Part shown: positions 15,590-24,564 of the stretch, piece by piece
How the letters are laid out: every line of letters starts with the position of its first letter
How positions within the stretch are numbered: the stretch's first letter is position 1
Origin: Maritimibacter alkaliphilus HTCC2654
GTDB taxonomy: Bacteria > Pseudomonadota > Alphaproteobacteria > Rhodobacterales > Rhodobacteraceae
Direction of reading: 5' to 3'
Length of the DNA stretch: 64,000 nucleotides
Assembly (NCBI RefSeq): GCF_000152805.1
Contig: NZ_AAMT01000016.1
Location: 1-64,000 of the forward strand
The notes under the pieces: generated by a model
Seen by the model: only the letters and a program-made list of their open reading frames with translations
What the model was told of the DNA's origin: nothing
Database searches by the model: none
Translations under genes and position numbers: made by a program

Positions 15590-17320
15590 ATGACCCAAGA
15601 TGCCCTCGTCGCCCGCCTGACCCGGATCGTCGGTCGGCGGCATTGCCTGACCGACCCGGCCCGCACCGCGCGGTATCGCAAGGGCTTTCGCTCGGGCGAG
15701 GGCGCGGCGAAGGCGGTGGTCGTTCCCGGGTCGCTGGTCGAGATGTGGCGGGTGCTGGAGGCGGTGGTGGCCGCCGATTGCATCGTCATCATGCAGGCCG
15801 CGAACACGGGGCTGACCGAAGGCTCGACGCCCAAGGGGGTCTATGACCGCGACGTGGTGATCGTGTCGACCCTGCGGCTTGACCGGGTGCAGTTGATCGA
15901 CGGCGGGCGGCAGGTCGTCTCGCACCCCGGCGGCACGTTGTTCACGCTGGAAAAGATGCTCCGCCCGCTGGGGCGCCAGCCGCATTCGGTGATCGGCTCG
16001 TCCTGCATCGGGGCGTCGATCGTCGGCGGTGTCTGCAACAACTCCGGCGGATCGCTGGTGCGGCGCGGGCCGGTCTATACCGAGTTGTCGCTGTTCGCGC
16101 GGATCGACGCGGAGGGGCGGCTGACCCTTGTGAACCATCTTGGCATTGACCTTGGCGACACGCCGGAGGAGATGCTGGGACGGCTCGACCGGGGCGAGAT
16201 CGCGGCGGAGGCGATCCGCCATGACGCGGGCCGCGCCTCGGACGACGGCTACGCCGCGCGGGTGCGCGAGATCGACGCCGACACCCCGGCCCGGTTCAAC
16301 GCCGACCCGCGCGGGCTGTACGAAGCCTCAGGTTCCGCCGGCAAGGTCGCCGTCTTCGCCGTTCGGCTGGATACCTTTCCGTCCGAGACGGGTGACCGGG
16401 TGTTCTATGTCGGGACCAACGACACCGCCGCTTTCGCCACCCTGCGCCGCAGGTTGCTGTCCGAACTTCCCGATCTGCCGGTCAGCGGCGAATATCTGCA
16501 CCGGGACTGTTTCGACATTTCGCACCGCTACGGCAAGGACACGGTTCTGATGATCCACTGGCTCGGCACCGACCGGCTGCCGCTGTTCTTCGCGCTGAAG
16601 GGCCGGATCGACGGGATCTTGCGCAAATACCGCTGGCTTCCGGGCAACCTGACGGACCGGGTGATGCAGGGGCTATCGCGGCTCGCCCCCGAGGCGTTGC
16701 CGAAACGGATGCTCGACTTTCGTGACTGGTACGAGCACCACCTGATCCTGAAGGTGTCGGGCGCGTCTGCCGCCCAGACCGAGGGCATTCTGGCCGAGAC
16801 GGTGGGGCAGGCGGGCTTTTTCGGCTGCACCGAGGCCGAGGCGGGCAAGGCGATGCTTCACCGCTTCGCCGCCGCCGGGGCCGCCGTGCGCTATGGCGCC
16901 GTGCGGGGCCGGGCGCCCGAGGATGTGCTCGCGCTCGACATCGCGCTGCGCCGCAACGATGCGGACTGGTTCGAAACGCTGCCCGCCCATATCGCAGATC
17001 AGATCGAGGCGCGGCTGTATTACGGGCATTTCCTGTGCCACGTGCTGCATCAGGATTACGTGGTGAAGCCGGGGGTGGACCCCAAGGCGCTGAAGGCCGA
17101 GCTTCTGGCGCTGATCGACGCGCGGGGGGCGGAATATCCGGCCGAGCACAACGTCGGCCACCTCTACGCCGCCAAGCCCGCGCTGGCCGAGCATTATCGC
17201 AGCCTCGACCCGACCAATGCGTTCAATCCGGGCATCGGCAAGACTTCACGCGAGAAGGGGTATGGCGCGGCCTGCGGCTGTGGCGCGGACCATGCCGAGG
17301 GGCACCGCGCGGCGGAGTAG
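15590..17320 (+). CDS. dld: Respiratory D-lactate dehydrogenase (quinone)
   Basis: A 576-residue FAD enzyme oxidising D-lactate to pyruvate and feeding electrons to quinone at the inner face of the membrane. It has the PCMH-type FAD-binding fold (TGLTEGSTPKG, then SSCIGASIVGGVCNNSGG near residues 140-157) and the long cap/membrane-binding region of the E. coli Dld type, close to its 571 residues. ATG 15590 has GAAAGG eight bases upstream. It is divergent from the GntR regulator, which probably represses it. Confidence 0.92.
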   Translation: MTQDALVARLTRIVGRRHCLTDPARTARYRKGFRSGEGAAKAVVVPGSLVEMWRVLEAVVAADCIVIMQAANTGLTEGSTPKGVYDRDVVIVSTLRLDRVQLIDGGRQVVSHPGGTLFTLEKMLRPLGRQPHSVIGSSCIGASIVGGVCNNSGGSLVRRGPVYTELSLFARIDAEGRLTLVNHLGIDLGDTPEEMLGRLDRGEIAAEAIRHDAGRASDDGYAARVREIDADTPARFNADPRGLYEASGSAGKVAVFAVRLDTFPSETGDRVFYVGTNDTAAFATLRRRLLSELPDLPVSGEYLHRDCFDISHRYGKDTVLMIHWLGTDRLPLFFALKGRIDGILRKYRWLPGNLTDRVMQGLSRLAPEALPKRMLDFRDWYEHHLILKVSGASAAQTEGILAETVGQAGFFGCTEAEAGKAMLHRFAAAGAAVRYGAVRGRAPEDVLALDIALRRNDADWFETLPAHIADQIEARLYYGHFLCHVLHQDYVVKPGVDPKALKAELLALIDARGAEYPAEHNVGHLYAAKPALAEHYRSLDPTNAFNPGIGKTSREKGYGAACGCGADHAEGHRAAE

Positions 17321-17386
17321 CCCGGGCTTTGGCTCAGGTCGCATAAGCAAGATTATGTAATATCCGGGGCCGGGGCGGGTCCGCCC

Positions 17387-18613
17387 CTAGGCGTCGCGTT
17401 CGACGACCGCACGGAACCGCGCGTCGAACTCGCGCAGCGCGGGGTCGTCTTCGGCCATGGCGAGACGGGTCAGGCCGATGGGCGCCGGGCGGTCGGGAAA
17501 CCCGGTGTCCACCCTTGCGAGGTCGGGTCTGAGCCCGGCGAGTTTGCGGTCGGAATAGGTGAGCATCGCGGCGGCATTGCTGTCCACCAGCATCTGCTCG
17601 GCCGATCCGAAGGACAAAAGCTCGCAGGTCTGGGTCGGAGGGGTCAGCCCGAGGTCCGAGAACACCCGTTCGAAATGACCGCGCACCGGGGTGCCGTGCG
17701 GGGCCACGATCCAGTTCGTCCGCGCAAGCGCATCGGGGTCGCGCCCGCTGCGGTGGAGCGGATGATCGCTGCGCGCGATGACCGTGAACCGCTCGTCATA
17801 CAGATGCGTCTCGACCAGCCCCTCGGGGCAATCGGGGCCGCGCATGATCCCGACGATCCGGTCGATTTCACGCCGCCTGAGTGCTTCGACCAAGCCGTTG
17901 TAGCTGCCGGGCACGCAGACCAGCCGCAGGTGCGGATGATCGTTGGTCAGCGCGCCGAAGGTTCTGAGGATCAGGTCCTGCCCCGAAAACGGGAGCATCC
18001 CGACGCTGACCCGCCCGACGATCTCGCCCTCCAACTGCCGCAACTGGGCGCGCATCCGGGTCAGGTGATAGGCGATCGTGCCGGACAGATCGACGAGCGT
18101 GCGCGCCGGGGCGAGCGGCACCATGCCCCCCGCCTCGCGCCGGAAGAACGCAAGGCCGAAGCGCCCGGACAGGTCCGCCACCACCCGGCTGACGACCGGC
18201 TGGGTGCGCCCGAGCCGCCGGGCGGCATGGGTCATGCTCCCCTCGCTGCAAATCGCGCGGATCGTGTCGAGCTGATCGGTTCGCAGATTGGTGCGCAGGG
18301 CCGGCGCGCCGGGGCGGTCGAGGCCGATTTCGCCCTGCGCCTTGTCGAGCGCCGTGACCACGTGACCGCAATAGCGCACCACCACATCGCCGCGTGGCGT
18401 CGTCTCGGCCCCGGACCAGCCGCGGCTGAAGATCTGGACGCCCAGCTTTTCCTCGGCGGACGAGATCAGCCGCGACAGCGTGGGCTGCGATACGTTGAGC
18501 ATCCCGGCGGCCAGCTTGAAACTGCGCGACCCGGCGACGCTGCTGATCGCCACCGCTTCGCGAATGTCGAGGGGCCGAGGGATCGCCCCGGCCCGAGGTT
18601 CGGTTGCAGGCAT
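17387..18613 (-). CDS. LysR-type regulator with two apparent N-terminal HTH domains
   Basis: About 408 residues, some 100 longer than an ordinary LysR protein. A first LysR-like winged helix spans about residues 15-75 (LAAGMLNVSQPTLSRLISSAEEKLG). A second LysR-like winged helix follows at about 105-170 (THAARRLGRTQPVVSRVV). A normal substrate-binding domain occupies the rest. It lies downstream of the LigM-like gene on the same strand, so it probably controls this aromatic cluster. Start 18613 is preceded by GGGGGCC. It converges on dld, with a GC-rich hairpin at 17372-17387 between them. Confidence 0.85.
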   Translation of the reverse strand: MPATEPRAGAIPRPLDIREAVAISSVAGSRSFKLAAGMLNVSQPTLSRLISSAEEKLGVQIFSRGWSGAETTPRGDVVVRYCGHVVTALDKAQGEIGLDRPGAPALRTNLRTDQLDTIRAICSEGSMTHAARRLGRTQPVVSRVVADLSGRFGLAFFRREAGGMVPLAPARTLVDLSGTIAYHLTRMRAQLRQLEGEIVGRVSVGMLPFSGQDLILRTFGALTNDHPHLRLVCVPGSYNGLVEALRRREIDRIVGIMRGPDCPEGLVETHLYDERFTVIARSDHPLHRSGRDPDALARTNWIVAPHGTPVRGHFERVFSDLGLTPPTQTCELLSFGSAEQMLVDSNAAAMLTYSDRKLAGLRPDLARVDTGFPDRPAPIGLTRLAMAEDDPALREFDARFRAVVERDA

Positions 18614-18721
18614 CGCTTGGCCCCCGGTTCGGTCTTGTCGGCGACTATGCCGGGGTTTGGCCGACAAGCCAAAGTCGAACCGCAATCGCTGCGCCGCGAC
18701 GCGCTGGCCACGGCGCCGCCG

Positions 18722-20089
18722 TCATTTCTGGGCGCGGTAGCTTTCGCGCGAAGCTGCGTGGATCGGCCACGGGTGCACTTCGGCCGAGACCTCCATCTGC
18801 ACGTGCTCTTCGACATGCGGCTTGTCGGTGCCGCCGTCCTTTTCACCCCAGAGGATGTTCAGCTTCGTGCCCTGTTCGGCCAGATCGCCGCGCACCATCG
18901 CGAGCGAAATCCACGCGCGTTCGTTGGCGGAATAGACCGGGTAGGTCGAAACGCCGACCTGTTCGCCGTTCAGAAGCACCTGATCGTAGGGGTGCGCGGC
19001 ATAGTGACCGGCGGGCAGTTCCATCAGCTTCGGGCCGGGGAACGGACCCATGAGGCCCGCGAAAATCTCGAGCACCGAAGCCTGATCCCAGACCAGCGTG
19101 ACCTTGGTGCGATGTTCTTCTTCGGCCATCTTTTCCAGCGCGGCGCGCCCGATGAAATCGTGGTCGAACTTGACCACCCGGCCATAGTCGAGATCCCAGG
19201 GCGTCAGGTAGAACTCTTCCACGTTCTCCGGCTGGAACGACCCGCCGACCGAGGTCACGGCGAGGAAGTTGTCGGCAGGCAGCCATTCGCGGAAGCCCTT
19301 CATCGCCTCGCCCGTGTAGATCGCGGGCAGCGGCGAGGGAATCCAGCCCGATTCCATCGCGGCGCAGGAATAGGCGCGGGCACCCGCGCGCAGCATTCCA
19401 TGCTTTTCGCCCACCTCCATCAAACGGTCGTAGACCTTCTGGCCGTCTTCATACGGCCCCCAAAGCTCCAATCCCTGTGCGCCGCCCATGCCGTGACTGA
19501 GCGTGCGCGCGGTGCAGCCCGCGACCGTGATCTCGCCCATGTTGAAGAACTTGGTGGTGAGCGGCCCGCCCTCGTTCACCTCGTTCAGGATGTCGAGCGC
19601 CTTGGGCCCCTGCACTTCGTAGCGGTAAAGCTTGCGCGGCTTGTCGCCTTCGAGCGAGCGGATGTCGAACTCGGTCGTGACGTCGAAGTCGCCGATCTCG
19701 GCCTGATAGGCGAGCCAGTAGGCCAGCGGCGGGCGACCAACATAGAGGATTTCGTCGTCCTCCAGCCCAAAGATGATGCCGTCCCCGATGACGTAGCCGT
19801 CCGGGTTCACGCAGATCAGTTGCTTGGACTTGTTGCGCCCGAAATTGGCGAAGCTGTTCACGCCGACGTAGGACATGAACTTGATCGCATCCGGCCCGCG
19901 CACGTAAAGGTCGGTCATGTGGTAGGACTGGTTGAGCAGCACGGCCCCGTTGCGCCACGCCCGCACCTCTTCCATCCAGTTCGTGTATTGCGGCGCGATC
20001 GGGAACACATACGGCCCCTGCTGCGAATTTTGCAGCATGTCGGATGCGCTTTCATAAAGCGCGATGCGGTCTTCGAGTGTCTTGGTCAT
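18722..20089 (-). CDS. Aminomethyltransferase-fold O-demethylase (LigM/DesA-like)
   Basis: A 455-residue GcvT-fold protein of the size and type of tetrahydrofolate-dependent aromatic O-demethylases. LigM acts on vanillate and 3-O-methylgallate, DesA on syringate. It begins at ATG 20089 with a strong AGGAGG site. It lies behind a TRAP transporter and a fused LigB-LigA dioxygenase, so it probably supplies the catechol or gallate ring that the dioxygenase opens. The methyl group would leave as 5-methyl-tetrahydrofolate; no metF or ligH homologue is in the window. Dimethylsulfoniopropionate demethylase belongs to the same fold and is a weaker alternative. Confidence 0.72.
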   Translation of the reverse strand: MTKTLEDRIALYESASDMLQNSQQGPYVFPIAPQYTNWMEEVRAWRNGAVLLNQSYHMTDLYVRGPDAIKFMSYVGVNSFANFGRNKSKQLICVNPDGYVIGDGIIFGLEDDEILYVGRPPLAYWLAYQAEIGDFDVTTEFDIRSLEGDKPRKLYRYEVQGPKALDILNEVNEGGPLTTKFFNMGEITVAGCTARTLSHGMGGAQGLELWGPYEDGQKVYDRLMEVGEKHGMLRAGARAYSCAAMESGWIPSPLPAIYTGEAMKGFREWLPADNFLAVTSVGGSFQPENVEEFYLTPWDLDYGRVVKFDHDFIGRAALEKMAEEEHRTKVTLVWDQASVLEIFAGLMGPFPGPKLMELPAGHYAAHPYDQVLLNGEQVGVSTYPVYSANERAWISLAMVRGDLAEQGTKLNILWGEKDGGTDKPHVEEHVQMEVSAEVHPWPIHAASRESYRAQK

Positions 20090-20168
20090 CGGTGTCCTCC
20101 TGACTGCGGATCGGTTGGCGACCCGCCAATACGTGCTGGAGGAGGATTTAGCGGGTCGGGGTCGGCTA

Positions 20169-20193
20169 CGCTTATGCGACTTCTCGATAAGCG
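20169..20193. promoter_or_regulatory. LysR-type box upstream of the LigM-like gene
   Basis: CGCTTAT (20169-20175) and ATAAGCG (20187-20193) are perfect 7-base inverted arms separated by 11 bases, matching the T-N11-A geometry of LysR recognition sites. Two further CATAAT copies follow at about 20199-20212. The gap between dctM and ligM is 187 bases, so the O-demethylase may have its own regulated promoter. Confidence 0.5.
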
Positions 20194-20276
20194 GTTTCAT
20201 AATCGGCATAATGGAGGGCGGCGGTGCGACACCGAGGCGTCGGGCACGCGCCGCCCTGCCGTTTCGCGCCTGATCC

Positions 20277-21581
20277 CTAGTTGAACATCGAGTTCGGGAT
20301 CAGCAGCGCGATCTGCGGGAACAGGATGATGAGGAACAGGCAGACGATCATCGCGATCAGGAACGGAAAGACGCCCCGGAACACGGTGCCGAGCGCCACG
20401 TCGCCCGCCACGTTGCGCACCACGAAGACGTTGAGGCCCACGGGCGGCGTGATCATCCCCATTTCGATCACGATCACCGCGATCACCCCGAACCAGATCG
20501 GGTCGAAGCCGAGCGCCTGAATGACCGGAAAATAGATCGGGATGGTGATGACCAGCATGGCGAGGCCGTCGAGGAACATGCCGAGCACCACGTAACTGAG
20601 CAGGATCACGGCAAGCGTGCCGTAGGTGCCCAGACCCAGCGCGTTCAGCCCCGCCTCGAGCCCGCCGGGCACGCCGGTGAGCGACAGGAAAGGGTTGAGG
20701 ACGTTGGCGCCGATCACGATCATGTAGAGCATGGTCGAGGTCGTCACCGTCTCCATCACCGATGTCGCGAAGGATTTCAGGTCGATGGAGCGGGTCGCGA
20801 AGGCCAGCAGGATGGTCAGCGCCGCGCCGACGCCCGAGGCTTCGACCGGGGTGAAAACGCCCAGATAGATGCCGCCGATGGACACGACGATGACCACGAT
20901 CAGCGGCAGCGCCTTGAGCAGAAGGGCGAAGCGTTCGCGGAACGCCACCCGTTCGCCGCGCGGGCCTGCGGCGGGGTCGCGCAGGGTGACGATCCAGATC
21001 GCCAACATGAAAAGCGCCATCATCAGAAGCCCCGGCAGGATGCCCGCCATGAACAGGCGTCCGATGCTTTCCTCGGTCAGGATCGCGTAGATCACGAAGC
21101 CGGTGGAGGGCGGGATCAGGAAGCCCAGCGTGCCGCCCGCCGCGATGGCCCCGGTGGACAGGCCGGGGCCGTAGCCCAGCCGCTTCATCTCGGGCAGCGC
21201 GACCTTGCCGATGGTCACGGCGGTCGCGATGGACGAGCCGGAGACCGCCGAGAACGCCGCGCAGCCGATCACGCTGGCCGAGGCGAGACCGCCGCGCAGA
21301 CGGCCGACCCAGGCATAGGCGGCATCGTAGAGCCCGCGCGAAAACCCGGCGGCGGAGGCGACGTTGCCCAGAAGGATGAACATCGGGACGACGATGAGCG
21401 AATAGTTCGCCACCGCCGAATAGGTTTCGGTCATCAAGACCGCCCCGGCGCGGCGCAGACCGTCCAGCCACCAGATGCCGAAAAAGCCGGTCAGGAGCAT
21501 CGCGAAGGCGACGGGCGTGCGCAGGATCATCAGCGCGAAGAGCGCGACGAAGCCAAGGATACCGATTGTCAGGTCAGCCAT
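20277..21581 (-). CDS. dctM: TRAP transporter large membrane subunit
   Basis: A 434-residue, highly hydrophobic protein with about 12 membrane segments, the DctM family length. It contains the TGSSIA-like signature region (AFSAVSGSSIATAVTIGKVALPEM) and the PPVGLNVFVV block. It forms the ion-coupled channel of a tripartite carboxylate importer. The start overlaps the small subunit by eight bases. The cluster suggests an aromatic acid such as a methoxybenzoate as cargo (inference). Confidence 0.93.
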   Translation of the reverse strand: MADLTIGILGFVALFALMILRTPVAFAMLLTGFFGIWWLDGLRRAGAVLMTETYSAVANYSLIVVPMFILLGNVASAAGFSRGLYDAAYAWVGRLRGGLASASVIGCAAFSAVSGSSIATAVTIGKVALPEMKRLGYGPGLSTGAIAAGGTLGFLIPPSTGFVIYAILTEESIGRLFMAGILPGLLMMALFMLAIWIVTLRDPAAGPRGERVAFRERFALLLKALPLIVVIVVSIGGIYLGVFTPVEASGVGAALTILLAFATRSIDLKSFATSVMETVTTSTMLYMIVIGANVLNPFLSLTGVPGGLEAGLNALGLGTYGTLAVILLSYVVLGMFLDGLAMLVITIPIYFPVIQALGFDPIWFGVIAVIVIEMGMITPPVGLNVFVVRNVAGDVALGTVFRGVFPFLIAMIVCLFLIILFPQIALLIPNSMFN

Positions 21582-22095
21582 TCTCCGGCTCTCCGAATGC
21601 GCGCCGCGTCAGGATCAGAAGCACGATCTGAACGGCGAAAATCACGATGGCGAGGCCGATGCCCAGAACGACAAGCGCGTAGAGCGGCCAGATCGGCAGG
21701 TTGAGCATGTTGGTCGCGTCCCCGAACTCGGCGGCCTCGGCGGCCTTGTCCCAGGCGCGACCGACGAGAATCCAGAGCGCCCAGATCGACAGGGCGCGGG
21801 TCAGGATGTCGGCCAGCCAGCGCCCGACCCGGCCCAGAGCGGGGTCGAAGATGTCGGCGCGGACGTGGGCGTGCAGATGGGTGGCATAGGGCAGCGCGAG
21901 CATGGTAATCGCGACCGCGGCAAGCTGCACGATCTCGTTCACGCCCAAAAGCGGGTTGCCCATGACGTAGCGCATGAACACCGCGCTTGCGATCAGCCCC
22001 ATCATCAGGATGAGCAACACGCCCGCCAAGGCGGCGAGCGCGAAGGTCGCCCGGCCGAACAGGTCCGGCCAGGCGGGGATGTTGGAGGTGGTCAT
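21574..22095 (-). CDS. dctQ: TRAP transporter small membrane subunit
   Basis: A 173-residue DctQ-family protein with four membrane segments (the first two at about residues 15-35 and 52-72). ATG 22095 was chosen because it follows the dctP stop by five bases, which suggests coupled translation; upstream in-frame starts lie inside dctP. It pairs with DctM. Confidence 0.9.
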   Translation of the reverse strand: MTTSNIPAWPDLFGRATFALAALAGVLLILMMGLIASAVFMRYVMGNPLLGVNEIVQLAAVAITMLALPYATHLHAHVRADIFDPALGRVGRWLADILTRALSIWALWILVGRAWDKAAEAAEFGDATNMLNLPIWPLYALVVLGIGLAIVIFAVQIVLLILTRRAFGEPENG

Positions 22096-22100
22096 CGCGG

Positions 22101-23087
22101 TCAGTCGGCGGCGAGCGCGTCGATCCACGCTTTCGCGGGGATGCCCTCGGCCTCGGCATCGGCCACGATCTGCTCGACGGCGGCGGCGGAGGCTTCGTTG
22201 AACTTGGCCACTTCATCCTCGGACAGCGTGGTGACCTCTTTGCCCTCGGCGGCGGCGAAATCCGCCATCGCGCCGTCCGCGATCTTGAGCCACGTGGACC
22301 CGGCGGTCAGCGCGGCTTCGCGCCCGGCGTCCAGAACGGCCTGCTGCGCGGTGTCGTCCAAGTCCGCGAACACGTCACGGTTCATGATGAGGAAGAACTC
22401 GGAAATCGTCGTGTCCATGCCCTGCGTGACGAAATTCGTAACCTCGGCCAGCTTGAACGATTTCAGCGTCGTCGGGTCGATCATCGCCCCGTCGATCACG
22501 CCCGTCTGCATGGCGTTGTAAATCTCGGGCGCGGGCATCGACACCGGGTTCGCGCCCCAAGCCTGCACCACGATGCCCGCGTTGCGCGACGGCACGCGGA
22601 TGTTCATGCCCGCAAGATCGTCCATCGAACGCACGGGTTTTTCAGCGGTCAGGATCAGGTTCGGCGCGTTGTTCCACAAGCCGACAAGCTGCACGCGGCG
22701 GTATTCATCCGACAGCATGTCCACGTTGTCCATCATCGCCTGCGTGCCGCCCTCGGCGGTGATGACGCCGGGAAGCTCGGAGATCAGCGTGAGCGGGAAG
22801 TTCGACGCGGTGTAACCCGGCAGGCCAAAGGCGATGTCGGCCACGCCGTCGACGACGCGGTTGTATTGCTCGGCCGGACCTGCGCCCAGCTCGCCGCCCA
22901 TGAACACCTTCACGGTCGTCTCACCCCCGGTGGCGGCGGAAATCGCCTCGCCAAATGGGGTATAGGTCGTATCCACGATGAAGTGGGTGGGCGGCTGGAA
23001 ATCGGCCAGTTTCAGTTCCTGTGCCACGGCGCCCGTGGCGATGGTGGCCGTGATTGCGGCCAGACCGATGGTCTTGATGATACCCAT
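22101..23087 (-). CDS. dctP: TRAP transporter periplasmic solute-binding protein
   Basis: A 328-residue DctP-family protein with a Sec signal peptide (cleavage probably after the A-V-A-Q stretch near residue 22). It has the family solute-binding segments (GLPGYTASNFPL, MNIRVPSRNAGIVVQAWGANPVSMPAPEIYNAMQ, including the arginine that clamps the carboxylate). ATG 23087 has a strong AGGGAGG site. It is the second gene of a leftward operon after the dioxygenase, which implies uptake of the aromatic acid that the dioxygenase pathway consumes. Confidence 0.92.
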   Translation of the reverse strand: MGIIKTIGLAAITATIATGAVAQELKLADFQPPTHFIVDTTYTPFGEAISAATGGETTVKVFMGGELGAGPAEQYNRVVDGVADIAFGLPGYTASNFPLTLISELPGVITAEGGTQAMMDNVDMLSDEYRRVQLVGLWNNAPNLILTAEKPVRSMDDLAGMNIRVPSRNAGIVVQAWGANPVSMPAPEIYNAMQTGVIDGAMIDPTTLKSFKLAEVTNFVTQGMDTTISEFFLIMNRDVFADLDDTAQQAVLDAGREAALTAGSTWLKIADGAMADFAAAEGKEVTTLSEDEVAKFNEASAAAVEQIVADAEAEGIPAKAWIDALAAD

Positions 23088-23113
23088 GATGATCCTCCCT
23101 CTTGGGTGCAAAA

Positions 23114-23135
23114 GGCCCGGCGGCTGGACCGGGCC
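23114..23135. terminator. Hairpin between dioxygenase gene and dctP
   Basis: GGCCCGG (23114-23120) and CCGGGCC (23129-23135) form a perfect 7-bp stem with an eight-base loop in the 66-base intercistronic gap. There is no T-run, so it is more likely an RNA-stabilising or partial-attenuation element than a full terminator. Confidence 0.4.
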
Positions 23136-23153
23136 CAATTCGGGGAACGGGCC

Positions 23154-24434
23154 TTACGCCTCGTTCAATGCCTTGGCCTTGTCGCCGCCGCCCACGCCGT
23201 AGGTGATGGCGACCTTTCGGCTTTTCTGGAACTCCTCCAGCGTCTCGCCCCGGAAGGCCGCGTAGACCTCGGGGTTGGGCACGCCAAGCACGGCTGCCAT
23301 CTTCTCGAGCATGAAGAACGACACGCCGTAATGGATCATCTCGATCCACTTGCGGCCTTTGATGAGCGCGATTTCCTCGTCCGTCAGGCCCCGCTCGGCG
23401 GCCAGCGCATCGAAATCGGTGCGGAAGCGGTCGCGGTGCTCGGGCTTGATGAGATCGTGCAGGAAGCTGTTGATGCGGAACGCGGCCTGAGAGCGGGCGT
23501 GGGTCAGCGGGTGCGTGCCTTCGACCTGATCGGCCCCGGCGAGGTGATAGCCGATGTGTTCGCGGTAGGCCTCGTTCGCGGCCTCGGTCGCGGGGGCGCC
23601 GTTGTCCTCAAGGATCATGGTCGCGATGTTCGTGACCGACGGTGCATAGGTCATCTTATGCTTCAGCGTCACGTCGTCCGACAGCGCGCCGCGCATGATG
23701 AGCCACATGATGACCTCAGCCCCTTCCATGCCGCCGTTGACCACGTATTCGGCCAGCCGCATGTTGGCGAGTTTCTCGGGGTCGGTTTCGATGAGGCGCA
23801 GAAACTCGTCGTCCCAGTCTTCGTTGATGAACCCGGCGCGTTCGCCGTGGACCTGATGGGACAGGCCCCCGGTCGCCATGATCGCGACGTTCAGATCCTC
23901 GGGGTAGCTTTCGATCGCCTTGCGCAGCGACTTGCCCAGCTTCCACATCCGAAGCGGCGACGGGATCGGCAGTTGCAGAAGGCCGCAGTGGAGCGGCACC
24001 ACCTTGCCCGGCCACGGCCCGTCGGCGTCGCCCAGCATCGACAGGGGCGAGAGCATCCCGTGATCGACCGGCTTGCCCTGAAAGAAACTCATGTCGAATT
24101 CGTCGGCGGTCAGCGCCATCGCGATATGCTGGCTGAGGCCCAGATGCCCCTTGGCCGGCGGCACGTCGCGCGGCCCCCCGCCCTCGTCCGCCGGGAAATA
24201 GGTGTCGTCGATCCCCATCGAGAAGAACGGGTAGTGGTCGAAATAGAACGAGGTGACGTGATCGTTGTAGATCAGGAAGATCACGTCGATTTCCTTGTCC
24301 TGCACCCACTGGCGCACCACGTCGAACCCGTCGAAGATCGGCTTCCACGCCGGATCGTTGTGCTTGTTGGTGTCCTTGGCGAACCCGATGGTGGGCGAAT
24401 GCGAGGCGCCGATGCCCCCGATGATACGTGCCAT
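23154..24434 (-). CDS. Gallate/protocatechuate-type extradiol dioxygenase (fused LigB-LigA)
   Basis: A 426-residue fusion of the class III extradiol catalytic domain (LigB, about residues 1-285) with the small LigA-like domain at the C terminus (about 300-410, with GLTDEEIALIKGRKW). This size and order are those of gallate dioxygenases DesB/GalA rather than two-subunit LigAB. His12 (ASHSP) and His59 (YNDH) are at iron-ligand positions, the acidic ligand is Glu237 or Glu240, and His125 and His193 fit the active-site acid-base residues. It would open gallate to 4-oxalomesaconate. The start ATG 24434 is preceded by GGAGGAC. Confidence 0.82.
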   Translation of the reverse strand: MARIIGGIGASHSPTIGFAKDTNKHNDPAWKPIFDGFDVVRQWVQDKEIDVIFLIYNDHVTSFYFDHYPFFSMGIDDTYFPADEGGGPRDVPPAKGHLGLSQHIAMALTADEFDMSFFQGKPVDHGMLSPLSMLGDADGPWPGKVVPLHCGLLQLPIPSPLRMWKLGKSLRKAIESYPEDLNVAIMATGGLSHQVHGERAGFINEDWDDEFLRLIETDPEKLANMRLAEYVVNGGMEGAEVIMWLIMRGALSDDVTLKHKMTYAPSVTNIATMILEDNGAPATEAANEAYREHIGYHLAGADQVEGTHPLTHARSQAAFRINSFLHDLIKPEHRDRFRTDFDALAAERGLTDEEIALIKGRKWIEMIHYGVSFFMLEKMAAVLGVPNPEVYAAFRGETLEEFQKSRKVAITYGVGGGDKAKALNEA

Positions 24435-24506
24435 ATGCTGTCCTCCGTCTGGCCGCCGGGCGCGAGCCCCGGCCGAGTCGCAGGCGATCATATGGAGGTG
24501 GACTTA

Positions 24507-24551
24507 TTGAACAATACATACGAAACGAAAGGAGCGTTCAGTTTTTTGAAC
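24507..24551. promoter_or_regulatory. TTGAAC repeats between dioxygenase and LysR gene
   Basis: TTGAAC at 24507-24512, and GTTCA (24536-24540) with TGAAC (24547-24551) in inverted order around six bases, lie in the 130-base divergent promoter gap. They are candidate half-sites for the adjacent LysR regulator. Confidence 0.35.
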
Positions 24552-24564
24552 AAAGGAAGCGGAC

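Noticed and set aside
17372-17387. GC hairpin between dld and the LysR gene as a bidirectional terminator
   Set aside because: GGGGCGG/CCGCCCC forms a stem but there is no T-run on either side and it overlaps the LysR stop codon, so I did not annotate it as a terminator.
17675-20284. An 869-codon open frame on the plus strand opposite the LysR and LigM-like genes
   Set aside because: It is antisense to two well-supported genes, spans their gap and has His/Arg-rich low-complexity translation typical of a shadow frame.
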